A stretch of 58,450 nt of DNA from an uncultured Mailhella sp. (lineage in GTDB: Bacteria; Desulfobacterota; Desulfovibrionia; Desulfovibrionales; Desulfovibrionaceae), in assembly GCF_905187505.1 (NCBI RefSeq), contig NZ_CAJJIC010000003.1:1-58450 (forward strand). The letters run 5' to 3'. Below are positions 35,701 to 43,190 of the stretch, one piece after another. The notes beneath the pieces are model-generated. The model saw nothing but the letters and a program-made list of their open reading frames with translations. It was not told the origin of the DNA and did no database searches. Positions within the stretch are counted from its first letter, which is position 1, and every line of letters begins with the position of its first letter. Position numbers and translations under genes: made by a program.

Positions 35701-35917
35701 CATCATGACGTCCATAGCCTTCATTCTCGGCTGTCTGCCGCTGGCCTTCAGCTCCGGCGCAGGCGCGGCGAGCCGTGTGTCCATTGGCGTGAGCGTGGTG
35801 TGCGGCATGATTGCGGCAACGGTGCTCGCTCCTCTGCTCGTGCCGTGCTTCTTCGTGCTGGTCATGCGTGTTTCCGAGCGCCTTTTCGGGGCGTCGCGCA
35901 GGGAGGAAAAGTCATGA
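32714..35917 (+). CDS. RND efflux pump inner-membrane transporter, AcrB/HAE1 type
   Basis: 1067 aa from the ATG behind GGGAGG, inside the end of the adaptor gene. The HAE1-type layout is clear: TM1 with FFLRRPVLSMVLSIFIVLAG, the porter domain (YPGASPEIIAQTVATPIEEQINGV), the proton-relay pair in GMVVDDAIVVLENVER (TM4) and the repeat-related GLACKNAILIIEFAVELRDQG in TM10. It expels lipophilic drugs or similar compounds using the proton gradient. The substrate range cannot be read. The N-terminus has an extra ~35 residues (Ser/Pro/Ala-rich) before TM1. Confidence 0.95.
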   Translation: MSDDSLKKNAAGPSAPSMPSSSVAPVSPRAGFFLRRPVLSMVLSIFIVLAGLLSIRELPVAQYPDLIPPTITVSAQYPGASPEIIAQTVATPIEEQINGVPDMIYMSSVSSSSGSMQISVTFAVGTDADIAQVNVNNRVQAATPMLPEIVRQYGVTVDTFSPAILEIVALYSRDGMHDATYLSNYALVNLLDGLKRVPGVGQAEIIGSRDHAMRIWLDPLRMAELGISVSDISQAVNDQNAQYSLGSVGSQPGSDSLTMTWQLQGEGRLVTAEQFGDIILRASPEGGVLRLRDVGRVELGAESYNFACAIDGATAIPLAIFLAPGSNALATAERVAAYMEEQERYFPAGMGYVVPYDTTIFVRLSVEEVVRTLVEAMLLVFAVVYLFLQDWRATLIPCLAVPIALIGTFAGVYLLDFSINTLTLFALVLAIGMVVDDAIVVLENVERVLRTEGLDVAGATAVAMNEVTSAVVAIVFVLCSVFIPVGFLGGLAGVMYRQFAVTIAIAVVISGMVALTLTPALCLKLLKGERETPWAPFRLFNRFFDAVTEGFSHLVLFFLRHGLISCGILAGLCLCTAWLFTRVPTTLVPEEDQGALMCTISLPEGSALPKTRELVTSVSEAVGRLPAVAHVLSLSGYDLVNSTLDASAGTLFIQLKPWDERTTPELGVAATLRQIYALGLGESRGLVLPFNPPPIMGMSNTGGFDMEIQTTSGTPEELAQVADDFAAKASKQAELSGVNSAFSVDAPRLFVRLDREKAAMSGVDCADVFNMLGATLGSTYINDFNLSGRTFKVMMQADERFRSLPDSMRSLYVTSSTGDQIPLTSLVTVTTDGGPSTVSHFNGLLSAKITGNPAAGASSGQAIAALEKVADSLPQGYSFAWSGVTYQEVETGGTDFGVLGLSVLMIFLILAAQYERWSLPLAVLSAVPFAVFGAIAGNWLTGLSNDIYTQVAIITLLGLACKNAILIIEFAVELRDQGRDLEEAAVQAAKLRFRPIIMTSIAFILGCLPLAFSSGAGAASRVSIGVSVVCGMIAATVLAPLLVPCFFVLVMRVSERLFGASRREEKS

Positions 35918-37386
35918 AACGCGTGCTTGCGGCTTTGATGGCGGCAGTTGTTCTGTCGGGCTGTTCCTTCGCTCCCGAGTATCACCGGCCGCAGCAGTCC
36001 CTTCCCTCCTCATGGGGTGAGGAGGGCTCGAGGCCTGAACCCGGCGAGCTGTCGCGGGAGTGGTGGCGGCGCTTCAACGACGAGGCGCTGAATGAACTCG
36101 TGTCGCTCGCGCTTTCGCAGAACAGAAACCTGGAACAGAGTCTGGCAAGGGTGGATGCCGCCCGGGCGGCTCTCGGCATGGCGCGTGCGGATCTTTTCCC
36201 GCAGATTTCCGCGCAGGGCGGCGGCGAGAGAACAAGGAGCAGCCTGGATGCCTCCGCCACCTACGGCGTCATGCGGGAGCTGGGGGCTCTTGAGGAGCGT
36301 GTGGACGCCATGGACGGACAGGGCGTGCGGCGCATCTCTTCCCCCTCGCGCGTGGATTCGCTGTGGAGCGGCGCGGTTCAGGCCGCGTGGGAGCTCGACA
36401 TCTGGGGCCGCTACCGTAACGCGGCTGCGGCGGCGAAGGAAAATCTGCTTTCTGCGGAAGACGCCGCGCATGCCATGGAACTGACTCTCGCGGGACAGGT
36501 CTGTTCGGCCTATTTCGATCTTCTGAACTATCGCGAGCAGCGGGACCTTACCGAACGCACGCTGAAGACGCGGGAGGCTTCTGCCGCGCTTTACGAAAAG
36601 CAGTACGCCGCAGGAGCCATCAACGAGCTGGACATACTCAACGTGCGCACGCAGGTGGATGCGCTGAAGGACAGCCTTGCTCAGGCGAAAACAAGGGTGG
36701 AGCAGGCCGAGGGCGCTCTTCTGCTCCTGACGGGTGCGTCGCCGGACGCCGTGTTTTCGGGAAGAGCGCGGGAAGGGGCGAGACTTGCCTCCTTTCCTGC
36801 CGTGCCGCAGCTTCCCGCAGGTCTTCCTTCAGAGCTTCTTACGCGAAGGCCCGACATCCGCGCGGCAGAGGCTTCGCTTCGTGCGGCGCACTTTCAGGTG
36901 GGCGAGGCGCGCGCCGCGTTCTTTCCCTCCATCAGCCTTACAGGAAGCCTCGGGACGTCGAGCACGCAGCTCGACGGACTTTTTTCCGGTGCGGCTGGTA
37001 CCTGGAGCTTCGGCGGCAACGTGAATCTGCCGCTTTTAACCTTCGGTCGAACCATAAGCGGCGTGCGGCAGGCCGAGGCCGCGGTGCGCTCCGCAGCCGC
37101 AGCCTACGAGCTTTCCGTCCAGCAGGCCTTCAGCGACATACGCTCCGCGCTGGCGGCGCAGAAGGGGACGGCGGAGAGCGTGAAAAGCCTTGCCGCCGCG
37201 TCCGAGCGCATGGCAAAGGCCGCAGAGCTCGCCCGTGTCCGCTATGAGGCAGGCTATTCGCCCTATCTCGACGTGCTGGAGGCTGAACGTACTTTGTATT
37301 CTTCTCAGATGCAGCTGGCCGCAGGAAGAGCGGCACAGCTTTCCGCCGTGGCGCAGGTATGCGTGACCCTCGGCGGAGGCTGGTAG
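35914..37386 (+). CDS. Outer-membrane efflux channel lipoprotein, OprM/NodT type
   Basis: 490 aa; its ATG overlaps the pump stop (ATGA). Lipobox LSGC with Cys18 follows a short signal peptide. The two internal repeats of the TolC/OprM fold are visible, each with long helices (NRNLEQSLARVDAARAALGMARADLFPQI and DIRAAEASLRAAHFQVGEARAAFFPSI), plus the family motif LLTRRPDIR. It completes the tripartite RND system. No terminator with a T-run was found directly downstream on this strand. Confidence 0.93.
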   Translation: MKRVLAALMAAVVLSGCSFAPEYHRPQQSLPSSWGEEGSRPEPGELSREWWRRFNDEALNELVSLALSQNRNLEQSLARVDAARAALGMARADLFPQISAQGGGERTRSSLDASATYGVMRELGALEERVDAMDGQGVRRISSPSRVDSLWSGAVQAAWELDIWGRYRNAAAAAKENLLSAEDAAHAMELTLAGQVCSAYFDLLNYREQRDLTERTLKTREASAALYEKQYAAGAINELDILNVRTQVDALKDSLAQAKTRVEQAEGALLLLTGASPDAVFSGRAREGARLASFPAVPQLPAGLPSELLTRRPDIRAAEASLRAAHFQVGEARAAFFPSISLTGSLGTSSTQLDGLFSGAAGTWSFGGNVNLPLLTFGRTISGVRQAEAAVRSAAAAYELSVQQAFSDIRSALAAQKGTAESVKSLAAASERMAKAAELARVRYEAGYSPYLDVLEAERTLYSSQMQLAAGRAAQLSAVAQVCVTLGGGW

Positions 37387-37419
37387 AGTTCCGGGAAACG
37401 GGCACTGTCGCGGCGTATT

Positions 37420-37457
37420 AAAAAGAACGACGCTCTTTCCGAAGAAAGAACGCCGTC
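37420..37457 (-). terminator. Probable terminator of the hydrolase1-MFS-flavoenzyme1 operon
   Basis: On the minus strand GACGGCGTTCTTTC pairs with GAAAGAGCGTC (one bulge, TTCG loop) and is followed by a T5 tract. It lies 160 bp beyond the flavoenzyme1 stop, in the convergent gap with the efflux operon. Confidence 0.5.
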
Positions 37458-37615
37458 ATGGCAGGGGCTGTTTGCAGGGGAATGACAGGGAGAGCCTTTC
37501 TGCCGGGAGCAGGGGAGAAAGCCGGAGGCGTGCTGCGGAAAGGCTCCGGTTTTCTCCCCCTTTCGGGGACGAGCGGGCCAGGCAGGAGGTTCGCAGGACC
37601 GCTCTCGTGGGTGGG

Positions 37616-39679
37616 TTAGAGCTTGCAGCCTATGCTGCGTCCGTTTTCCATGGCGTTGACGATGAGGCTGCCCACGTCGGCGCCGTTGACGGAACCGGCC
37701 ATGTGGATTTCAGGCACGATGCCTTCCAGGCTGTTCTTGAGGGAGAGATCGGGCTTCTGCGAGGTGAGCACCATGACGGTGTCGCCTTCGGCGAGATGTT
37801 CCTTGCCCTCCTTGTCCACGTAAATGACGCCCTTGGACGTGATTTCCTTGAAGGACACTTCCGTGAAGGCGGTGATGCCGCGCTTCTGGAACCAGGGACG
37901 CACTCTGTCCATGTAACGGGGAGGAATGCCCTTGCCGAGTTCCGCACCGTCTTCGAGCACGCACACTTCGCGGCCGCGCTTGTTGAGGAAGATGGCTCCC
38001 TGCACGCCTTCGATTCTGCCGCCGATGATGACCACGCGTCTGCCGATGGGCAGGAAAATCTTGGTCAGCTTGTGCAGCAGATCGGGGCCGAACACCACGA
38101 GCGGCAGCTTGACCTGCTTGCTCAGGGAGTTCACGCCGGTCACGTTCCTGCCGTTCACGCCGGGCAGTTCGGGCAGCGTGTAGAGACCGCCCGTGGCGAT
38201 GACCACGGCATCGGGCGCTTCACGACGAACATAGTCGGCGTCCACGGCGGTGTTCAGACGAATGTCCACGGGCAGCTTGGCGAGCTGTCCCGTAAGATAG
38301 GGCACGATGGAGCGGATGTCTTCCACGTCGGAGCCCTTGATCATGGACGCGAGCGGCAGCTTGCCGCCGAGAGCCCGGCTCTTTTCGCACAGAATGACCT
38401 TGTGTCCGCGCAGAGCGGCCACGCGGGCGGTCTCCATGCCGGCGGGACCGCCGCCGATGACGAGCACCTTTTTCTTTTTCTCGGCGGGCGTGATGCGCAG
38501 TTCGCGTTCGCGGCCCATGGAGGGGTTGACGCGGCAGCGACGGGGACGGCCGGCAGGCGGATCTTCGCAGGTACCGCAGCGCGTGCAGCGCACGATGTCG
38601 TCAATACGGCCTTCCATGACCTTGCGGGGAAATTCGGGATCGGCCCAGAGATAGCGGCCGAAGGCCACAAGGTCGGCCTTGCCCTGCGCAAGCACGGCTT
38701 CGCCCTTGTTCTCGTCCATGCGGCCCACGGCGATGACGGGAATGGAAACGGCCTTTTTGATGGCTTCCGCCGGAGGAACCAGCAGTCCGAGTCCGCGGTA
38801 GTCGTCCATGTAGGGCTTCATGTGTTCTTCCGGCTCGGGATAGGGCCAGTAGTCGGGCAGATAGCGGAACGGCAGCGGACCGTAGCCGTAGCCGGACACG
38901 CTGATGTAGTTGACGCCGGCTTTTTCAAAAATTTTCGCCGCTTCCACGGCTTCTTCCACGGTAAGCTCACCCTTTGCGCCCCATTCGTGCCCGTTCATGC
39001 GCAGGCCGATGGGATAATCCGCGCCGAGGCGGCGGCGCAGCTCGGTGATGATTTCCACGATGAGACGGGTGCGGTTTTCCATGCTCTGGGGGCCGTATTC
39101 ATCGTCGCGATGGTTCCATACGCGGCTCAGAAAGCTTTCCAGATAGTAGCCGTGGGCGCAGTGGACTTCTATGCCGTCGAAACCGCAGGCGGCCACGCGT
39201 TCGGCAGCCGCGAAATAAAGCTGCTTGTCTTCTTCTATTTCCTCACGGGTGAGGCCGTGCACAGCCTTGCCCGGGCTGGGAATGTCCTTGACGTCCATGG
39301 AGGAGGAGCCCACGGGCAGGCCGCCGCCGTGACCTGCGGCCGCAGAGGGGCCGCCGTGATGCAGCTGGCACATGACAGGGCAGTCGTGGGAATGGACGCG
39401 GTCCACAAGATTCTTCATGCCGGGAATGAACTTGTCGTCGCTGAGCGCACCGTACGGCCCGTAGGGATGGTCGGGTCTCCAGGTGACGGCCGAAACGATG
39501 AGCAGACCTACGCCGCCTGCGGCGATGGTTTCATAAAAGTCCGTCACGCGCTGCCCCGCCGAGCCGTCCTTTTCAAAGAACCAGCTCGACTGAGGGGCCT
39601 TGACCATGCGGTTGCGGAGCTTCAGCCTGCTGTTGATGGTTATGGGTGCAGTAAGATGCGGGAATGAGGCGTTACCCAT
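37616..39679 (-). CDS. NADH:flavin oxidoreductase / enoate-reductase-like enzyme 1 (FMN, Fe-S, FAD)
   Basis: 687 aa. Layout of 2,4-dienoyl-CoA reductase/BaiCD-type enzymes: an old-yellow-enzyme barrel (1-375) with FMN-site Gln/His residues (CQLHHGG, EVHCAHGYYLESF), a Cys cluster for [4Fe-4S] (CTRCGTC and a later RRCRVNP, about 365-385), and a two-domain FAD/NAD(P) part (VLVIGGGPAGMETA near 400; VVIIGGRIEGVQGA near 545). Relatives reduce activated C=C bonds of unsaturated acids or enones with NAD(P)H. Here the usual YGGS motif reads YGPQS. It is last in an operon with hydrolase 1 and an MFS carrier under a sigma-54 promoter. The substrate is unknown. Confidence 0.85.
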   Translation of the reverse strand: MGNASFPHLTAPITINSRLKLRNRMVKAPQSSWFFEKDGSAGQRVTDFYETIAAGGVGLLIVSAVTWRPDHPYGPYGALSDDKFIPGMKNLVDRVHSHDCPVMCQLHHGGPSAAAGHGGGLPVGSSSMDVKDIPSPGKAVHGLTREEIEEDKQLYFAAAERVAACGFDGIEVHCAHGYYLESFLSRVWNHRDDEYGPQSMENRTRLIVEIITELRRRLGADYPIGLRMNGHEWGAKGELTVEEAVEAAKIFEKAGVNYISVSGYGYGPLPFRYLPDYWPYPEPEEHMKPYMDDYRGLGLLVPPAEAIKKAVSIPVIAVGRMDENKGEAVLAQGKADLVAFGRYLWADPEFPRKVMEGRIDDIVRCTRCGTCEDPPAGRPRRCRVNPSMGRERELRITPAEKKKKVLVIGGGPAGMETARVAALRGHKVILCEKSRALGGKLPLASMIKGSDVEDIRSIVPYLTGQLAKLPVDIRLNTAVDADYVRREAPDAVVIATGGLYTLPELPGVNGRNVTGVNSLSKQVKLPLVVFGPDLLHKLTKIFLPIGRRVVIIGGRIEGVQGAIFLNKRGREVCVLEDGAELGKGIPPRYMDRVRPWFQKRGITAFTEVSFKEITSKGVIYVDKEGKEHLAEGDTVMVLTSQKPDLSLKNSLEGIVPEIHMAGSVNGADVGSLIVNAMENGRSIGCKL

Positions 39680-39682
39680 GTT

Positions 39683-40999
39683 TCACTCCTTGGCGGTGGC
39701 GTATGCGTGTTTCGTCTGTTCTTCCGACCGCAGGCAGAAGATGACGGCTATGAGGGCACAGATGAACATGGCCATGAAAAGCATGAACATGACGGAGTAC
39801 TGCGAAAGCTGGTAGGAACTCTGGCCGGGGGCCTGCCACTCCATGATCCAGCCGCTCACGAGCTGGAGCAGGGCGGTTCCTATGTAGCAGTAGATGTTGA
39901 TCATGCCTGTGGCGGTGCCCACGATCTCGCTGGGAAATTCGTCCTGAATCTTGGCCAGGGCTATGCCTCCGAAACCGCCGCAGAATATGCCGAACAGAAG
40001 CGCCCAGGCAGGAAGGACGAGTTCGGGCAGAACGGGCGTGGAAAGCACGAGCGGTATGCCGAGAACGATGGAAATGACGCACGAGACGATGAGCAGAAAT
40101 TTTTTGGAAAAGGATTCGCGCTGGGCGATGAATCCGGCAAGCGAGGGGCCGAGAACGGCGCCGAGCGCCATGAAGAAGAGCACGCCGCCCGCGGCATCCT
40201 TGCTCAGACCGTAGCCCTGGATGAAGTAGGGACCGGCCCAGAGGCTCGTGATGGCGAAGAACGAACCGTAAATGCAGAAGAACCAGACGGAGATGGCCCA
40301 GTAGGCGGGCTTGCGCACAATGTAGGACATGACCTTGCCGATGGGCTGGCTCTTGTGCTCTGCAGGGGCAACAGGCAGTCTGCCGGGAATGTCTATGTCG
40401 TTGCCGAATTTTTCTTCAGGGGTGTTGCGCGTCCATATCCATACGGCAACGCTCATGCATACCGTGACGGCGGCGGCAAGCAGCATGCTTCCGCGCCAGC
40501 CGGCAAACTGGGCGAGCTTCATGAGGGGCCACGTGGCAAGCAGCATGCCGCCGGAGCCCAGAGAAAGAATGAGACCGGTGATGAGCACGTGCTGATGATG
40601 GGGGAACCAGCGGAGAAAGACGCGGAGCGAAGGCACGAAGACCATGCCCATGCCCATGCCGATGATCACTCGGCCCACCGTGGCCGCGGTGACGGAAGAG
40701 GAAAGGGCGAAAAGCAGCGTGCCGGAGGCTCCGAGAAGCATGAAGAGCGTGATGGTGTTGCGCGAACCCCAGCGGTCGGAAAGAATGCCGGCGGGTATCT
40801 GCATGAAGCCGTAGGGGTAGAAATAGGCCGAGCTCATGACGGACATGAGTCCGCCGCCGACGGCGAAGTCGGTCATGATGTCGACGGCAAGAGTGCTCGT
40901 GGAGGTTCGGAAGAAGCTGACAAGCGCGTAGCACGCAGTAAGCAGAAAAAAGAGAAACCATGCGTACTTTTGAATGTCAGGCTTCTGTGCTGGGGACAT
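39683..40999 (-). CDS. Major facilitator superfamily transporter
   Basis: 438 aa, twelve hydrophobic segments. The loop 2-3 signature is clear as GILSDRWGSRNTI (near residue 55), and the halves are joined by a polar loop (TRNTPEEKFGNDIDIPGRLPVAPAEHKSQ, about 195-220). It resembles anion:cation-type carriers of organic acids, but the exact substrate is open. It sits between hydrolase 1 and flavoenzyme 1, three bases ahead of the latter. AGGAG precedes the start. Confidence 0.85.
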   Translation of the reverse strand: MSPAQKPDIQKYAWFLFFLLTACYALVSFFRTSTSTLAVDIMTDFAVGGGLMSVMSSAYFYPYGFMQIPAGILSDRWGSRNTITLFMLLGASGTLLFALSSSVTAATVGRVIIGMGMGMVFVPSLRVFLRWFPHHQHVLITGLILSLGSGGMLLATWPLMKLAQFAGWRGSMLLAAAVTVCMSVAVWIWTRNTPEEKFGNDIDIPGRLPVAPAEHKSQPIGKVMSYIVRKPAYWAISVWFFCIYGSFFAITSLWAGPYFIQGYGLSKDAAGGVLFFMALGAVLGPSLAGFIAQRESFSKKFLLIVSCVISIVLGIPLVLSTPVLPELVLPAWALLFGIFCGGFGGIALAKIQDEFPSEIVGTATGMINIYCYIGTALLQLVSGWIMEWQAPGQSSYQLSQYSVMFMLFMAMFICALIAVIFCLRSEEQTKHAYATAKE

Positions 41000-41029
41000 A
41001 GGGGCTCCTGGTCCGGATGCAAGGGGGAA

Positions 41030-41053
41030 GGGCCGTCCCTTCCGGGACGGCCC
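41030..41053 (-). other. Strong intercistronic hairpin between hydrolase 1 and MFS genes
   Basis: A perfect 10-bp stem (GGGCCGTCCC/GGGACGGCCC) with a four-base loop lies 6 bp after the hydrolase 1 stop, about 30 bp before the MFS start. No good T-run follows on the minus strand. It could be a leaky terminator or an mRNA-stabilising stem that makes hydrolase 1 more abundant than the downstream proteins. Confidence 0.6.
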
Positions 41054-41059
41054 GGGGAA

Positions 41060-41911
41060 TTACTCTGCGATGTCGAGCTTGAGGGCGCGGGCGGCGTTCT
41101 TGTAGAGAAGGCCGGGCAGAACCTCGGGCTTGAAGGGCAGGGCGCAGAACTGTTCCACGCCGTCCTTGAAGCCGATGAAGGGATACGCAGTGCCGAAGAC
41201 CATGCGGTCACGCATGAAGGTGTTTGCAGCCATGACGTAGTCGCTCACACCGGGCACGTTGAACATATACATGTCGGGGCACAGATACAGGTTGGGACGC
41301 TTGAAGGCCACAAAGAGAATCTGCTGCACCCAGGGGTAGCCGCCGTGCGTGTTGATGACGGTCAGATTCGGGAAGTCGCCGCACACGCGGTCGATGATGA
41401 CGGGGTTGCTGTGGCTGAGGTCGGGGCCGTTGCCGCCGCCGCCCATGAGCAGAACCGGAATGCCCTTGGAAGCGCAGTGCTCGTAGACGGGGTAGATGCG
41501 GCGGTCATCGGCATACATGGGGTTGGAAAGAACGCCGGGTTCCATGCCTACGGCGCAGAGCGGACCGTTTTCCACCACGCGTTCGATTTCAGCAATGGCG
41601 GCGGTAGGATTGGTGGGATCAATGCCGGCCACGCCGATGAACTTGTCGGGCCATTCCTTCACGATTTCCACAATGTCGTCGTTGGGCACATTGCCCATGA
41701 AGGCATTGGCCTGACGGCCGGGCACGACACCCATGGTGACGCCGGCTTCTTCCATTTCCTTGAGCATGAGGGCCATGTCGCCGGTCTTGGCGGAAGGCGG
41801 AGGCGTCATGCCGAGGTTGCCGCTCCAGCGGGCGATGCGCTCCTGATTGCGGAAAATGTGCATGTTGAGAAAGCCGCGCGTGGCGGGACGAAGACGAAAG
41901 TCGATGATCAT
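41060..41911 (-). CDS. Amidohydrolase-superfamily protein 1 with missing metal ligands
   Basis: 283 aa from the ATG behind AAGGAG. It looks like the TIM-barrel branch around ACMSD/LigI (COG2159-like), whose members decarboxylate or hydrolyse cyclic acids. Start of the barrel is MIIDFRLRPATRGFL, so the metal-binding His-x-His of strand 1 is Arg-x-Arg. The late strand reads FGTAYPF where the family usually has an acid residue (SDYP), while the strand-5 His (INTHGGYPWV) is kept. A metal-independent mechanism or loss of hydrolysis is implied. It is the first gene of a sigma-54 operon and a paralog of 51186-52037. Confidence 0.75.
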   Translation of the reverse strand: MIIDFRLRPATRGFLNMHIFRNQERIARWSGNLGMTPPPSAKTGDMALMLKEMEEAGVTMGVVPGRQANAFMGNVPNDDIVEIVKEWPDKFIGVAGIDPTNPTAAIAEIERVVENGPLCAVGMEPGVLSNPMYADDRRIYPVYEHCASKGIPVLLMGGGGNGPDLSHSNPVIIDRVCGDFPNLTVINTHGGYPWVQQILFVAFKRPNLYLCPDMYMFNVPGVSDYVMAANTFMRDRMVFGTAYPFIGFKDGVEQFCALPFKPEVLPGLLYKNAARALKLDIAE

Positions 41912-41983
41912 GGCGGATAATCTCCTTGAAAAGACTGAAGGTTCAGAACCGGAATGAACCGTGTCCATGACGAAGCAATAAAA

Positions 41984-41999
41984 AGCAAAAATCGTGCCA
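41984..41999 (-). promoter_or_regulatory. Sigma-54 promoter of hydrolase1-MFS-flavoenzyme1
   Basis: The minus strand reads TGGCAC-GATTT-TTGCT, a full match to the -24/-12 consensus with correct spacing, ending 73 bp before the hydrolase 1 start. The palindromic activator site lies 79 bp further upstream. Confidence 0.9.
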
Positions 42000-42077
42000 G
42001 TATGGATATTTTATTATAATTATTTGATATTATTTATATTTATAATATGTGTCACGTGTATTTTTCTGTCTATAATA

Positions 42078-42111
42078 TGGACATGTTTACTGGACATGTC
42101 CATAGTGTCCA
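42078..42111. promoter_or_regulatory. Activator binding site (UAS) 1
   Basis: TGGACATG-N9-CATGTCCA (42078-42102). The right arm is itself the perfect palindrome TGGACATGTCCA (42091-42102), and another TGTCCA half-site follows at 42106. It matches three other sites in the window, all upstream of sigma-54 promoters. Confidence 0.85.
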
Positions 42112-42121
42112 GCAATATGGC

Positions 42122-42152
42122 AAAAGGAAGGGCCGGAAGCGGAATCCGGCCC
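42122..42152 (-). terminator. Terminator of TRAP permease1-TAXI receptor1
   Basis: A perfect 8-bp stem (GGGCCGGA/TCCGGCCC) with a 7-nt loop is followed on the minus strand by TTCCTTTT. It begins 11 bp after the TAXI receptor 1 stop and insulates UAS 1 downstream of it. Confidence 0.75.
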
Positions 42153-42162
42153 GGAATGGCAT

Positions 42163-43149
42163 TTATTTCAGCCAGCCCTTTTCCTTGTAGTATTTTACGG
42201 CGCCGGGATGCAGATCGTGGGTCACGCCTTCCCAGGCGGTTTCGGCCTTGAAGTTGCCCCATGTGGGGTTGGCGGCGATGACTTCGGCAGCGCCTTCACA
42301 CATGGCCTTGGTGAGGCGGTAGGCCACATCTTCGGATATGTCGGAGCGCACCAGCAGTTCCTGAGAAGTGGTCACACCGGGAACATCGGACCCCATCTTT
42401 CCGTTGTATTCTGAGGCCTTGAACACGGTGGGCGTGAGCATGTATTTTTCCTTGACGCTGGCAGCCACGGAGTCTTTCACAGGCAGCCAGGTCAGGGGCG
42501 TGTTGTTGATGAGATCCGTGAAGAACCAGGCTTCGCCGGGACCGACCCAGAACATCATGTCAACCTGTCCGTCCTTTGCCATGTCGGCCACGTCGCCGAA
42601 GTTGTTGGAAATGAGCTTGCCGCCCCAGGAGGTGATGTCCTTGTAGGTTATGCCGTATTCTTCGAGAATCCAGCGGCCCATGACTTCACTGGCGGAGCCG
42701 CGGGGACCGGTGGCGAGACGGATGGCCTTCTTTTCCGCCTTGAGCTGATCAAGGGAAGTGATGCCGGTGTCGGTGCGCACCACGATATTCATGCGGGAGA
42801 TGTTGCGCAGGTTGGCCAGTGCGCTCAGATTGCCAACGGGCTTTTTGAAGGGAGCAGAGCCGTCTCTTGCGCATACGGCAAGACAGGTAGTTTCCACGGC
42901 CACGTCGACTTCTCCTCTCTGGAGACGGATGGGGTTGGACACGTCGCTGCCGGGCAGCATGGTGACGGCGGCTCCTTCGTTGGTGGAGGAGTACACCTTG
43001 CCGAGGGCGCCCATGCCTATGTAGCCGGTACCGGCCACAGGACCGGCAGTGGCATTGATGGACAGACCCGCGGCGTGAGCGGAGGGCGCGAGCATGGGAG
43101 CGGCGCAGAGCATGAGACCGGCCAGGATGGAACCAAGAGCTTTCTTCAT
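42163..43149 (-). CDS. TAXI-family TRAP transporter solute receptor 1
   Basis: 328 aa, start at MKKALGS with GGAG upstream. Signal peptide of about 27 residues (LAGLMLCAAPMLAPSAHA). The mature protein shows TAXI traits: INATAGPVAGTGYIGMGALGKVYS at the N-terminus, EGAAVTMLPGSDVSNPIRLQRGEVDVAVET, and the C-terminal LHPGAVKYYKEKGW. TAXI receptors bind small carboxylates in the periplasm and hand them to a fused DctQM permease, encoded 41 bp upstream. It is clearly related to the receptor at 50195-51184. The ligand is unknown. Confidence 0.9.
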   Translation of the reverse strand: MKKALGSILAGLMLCAAPMLAPSAHAAGLSINATAGPVAGTGYIGMGALGKVYSSTNEGAAVTMLPGSDVSNPIRLQRGEVDVAVETTCLAVCARDGSAPFKKPVGNLSALANLRNISRMNIVVRTDTGITSLDQLKAEKKAIRLATGPRGSASEVMGRWILEEYGITYKDITSWGGKLISNNFGDVADMAKDGQVDMMFWVGPGEAWFFTDLINNTPLTWLPVKDSVAASVKEKYMLTPTVFKASEYNGKMGSDVPGVTTSQELLVRSDISEDVAYRLTKAMCEGAAEVIAANPTWGNFKAETAWEGVTHDLHPGAVKYYKEKGWLK

Positions 43150-43190
43150 AACGGGACTCCGAGGTAAAAAGGTTGTTTTTTTTTGCTGTG

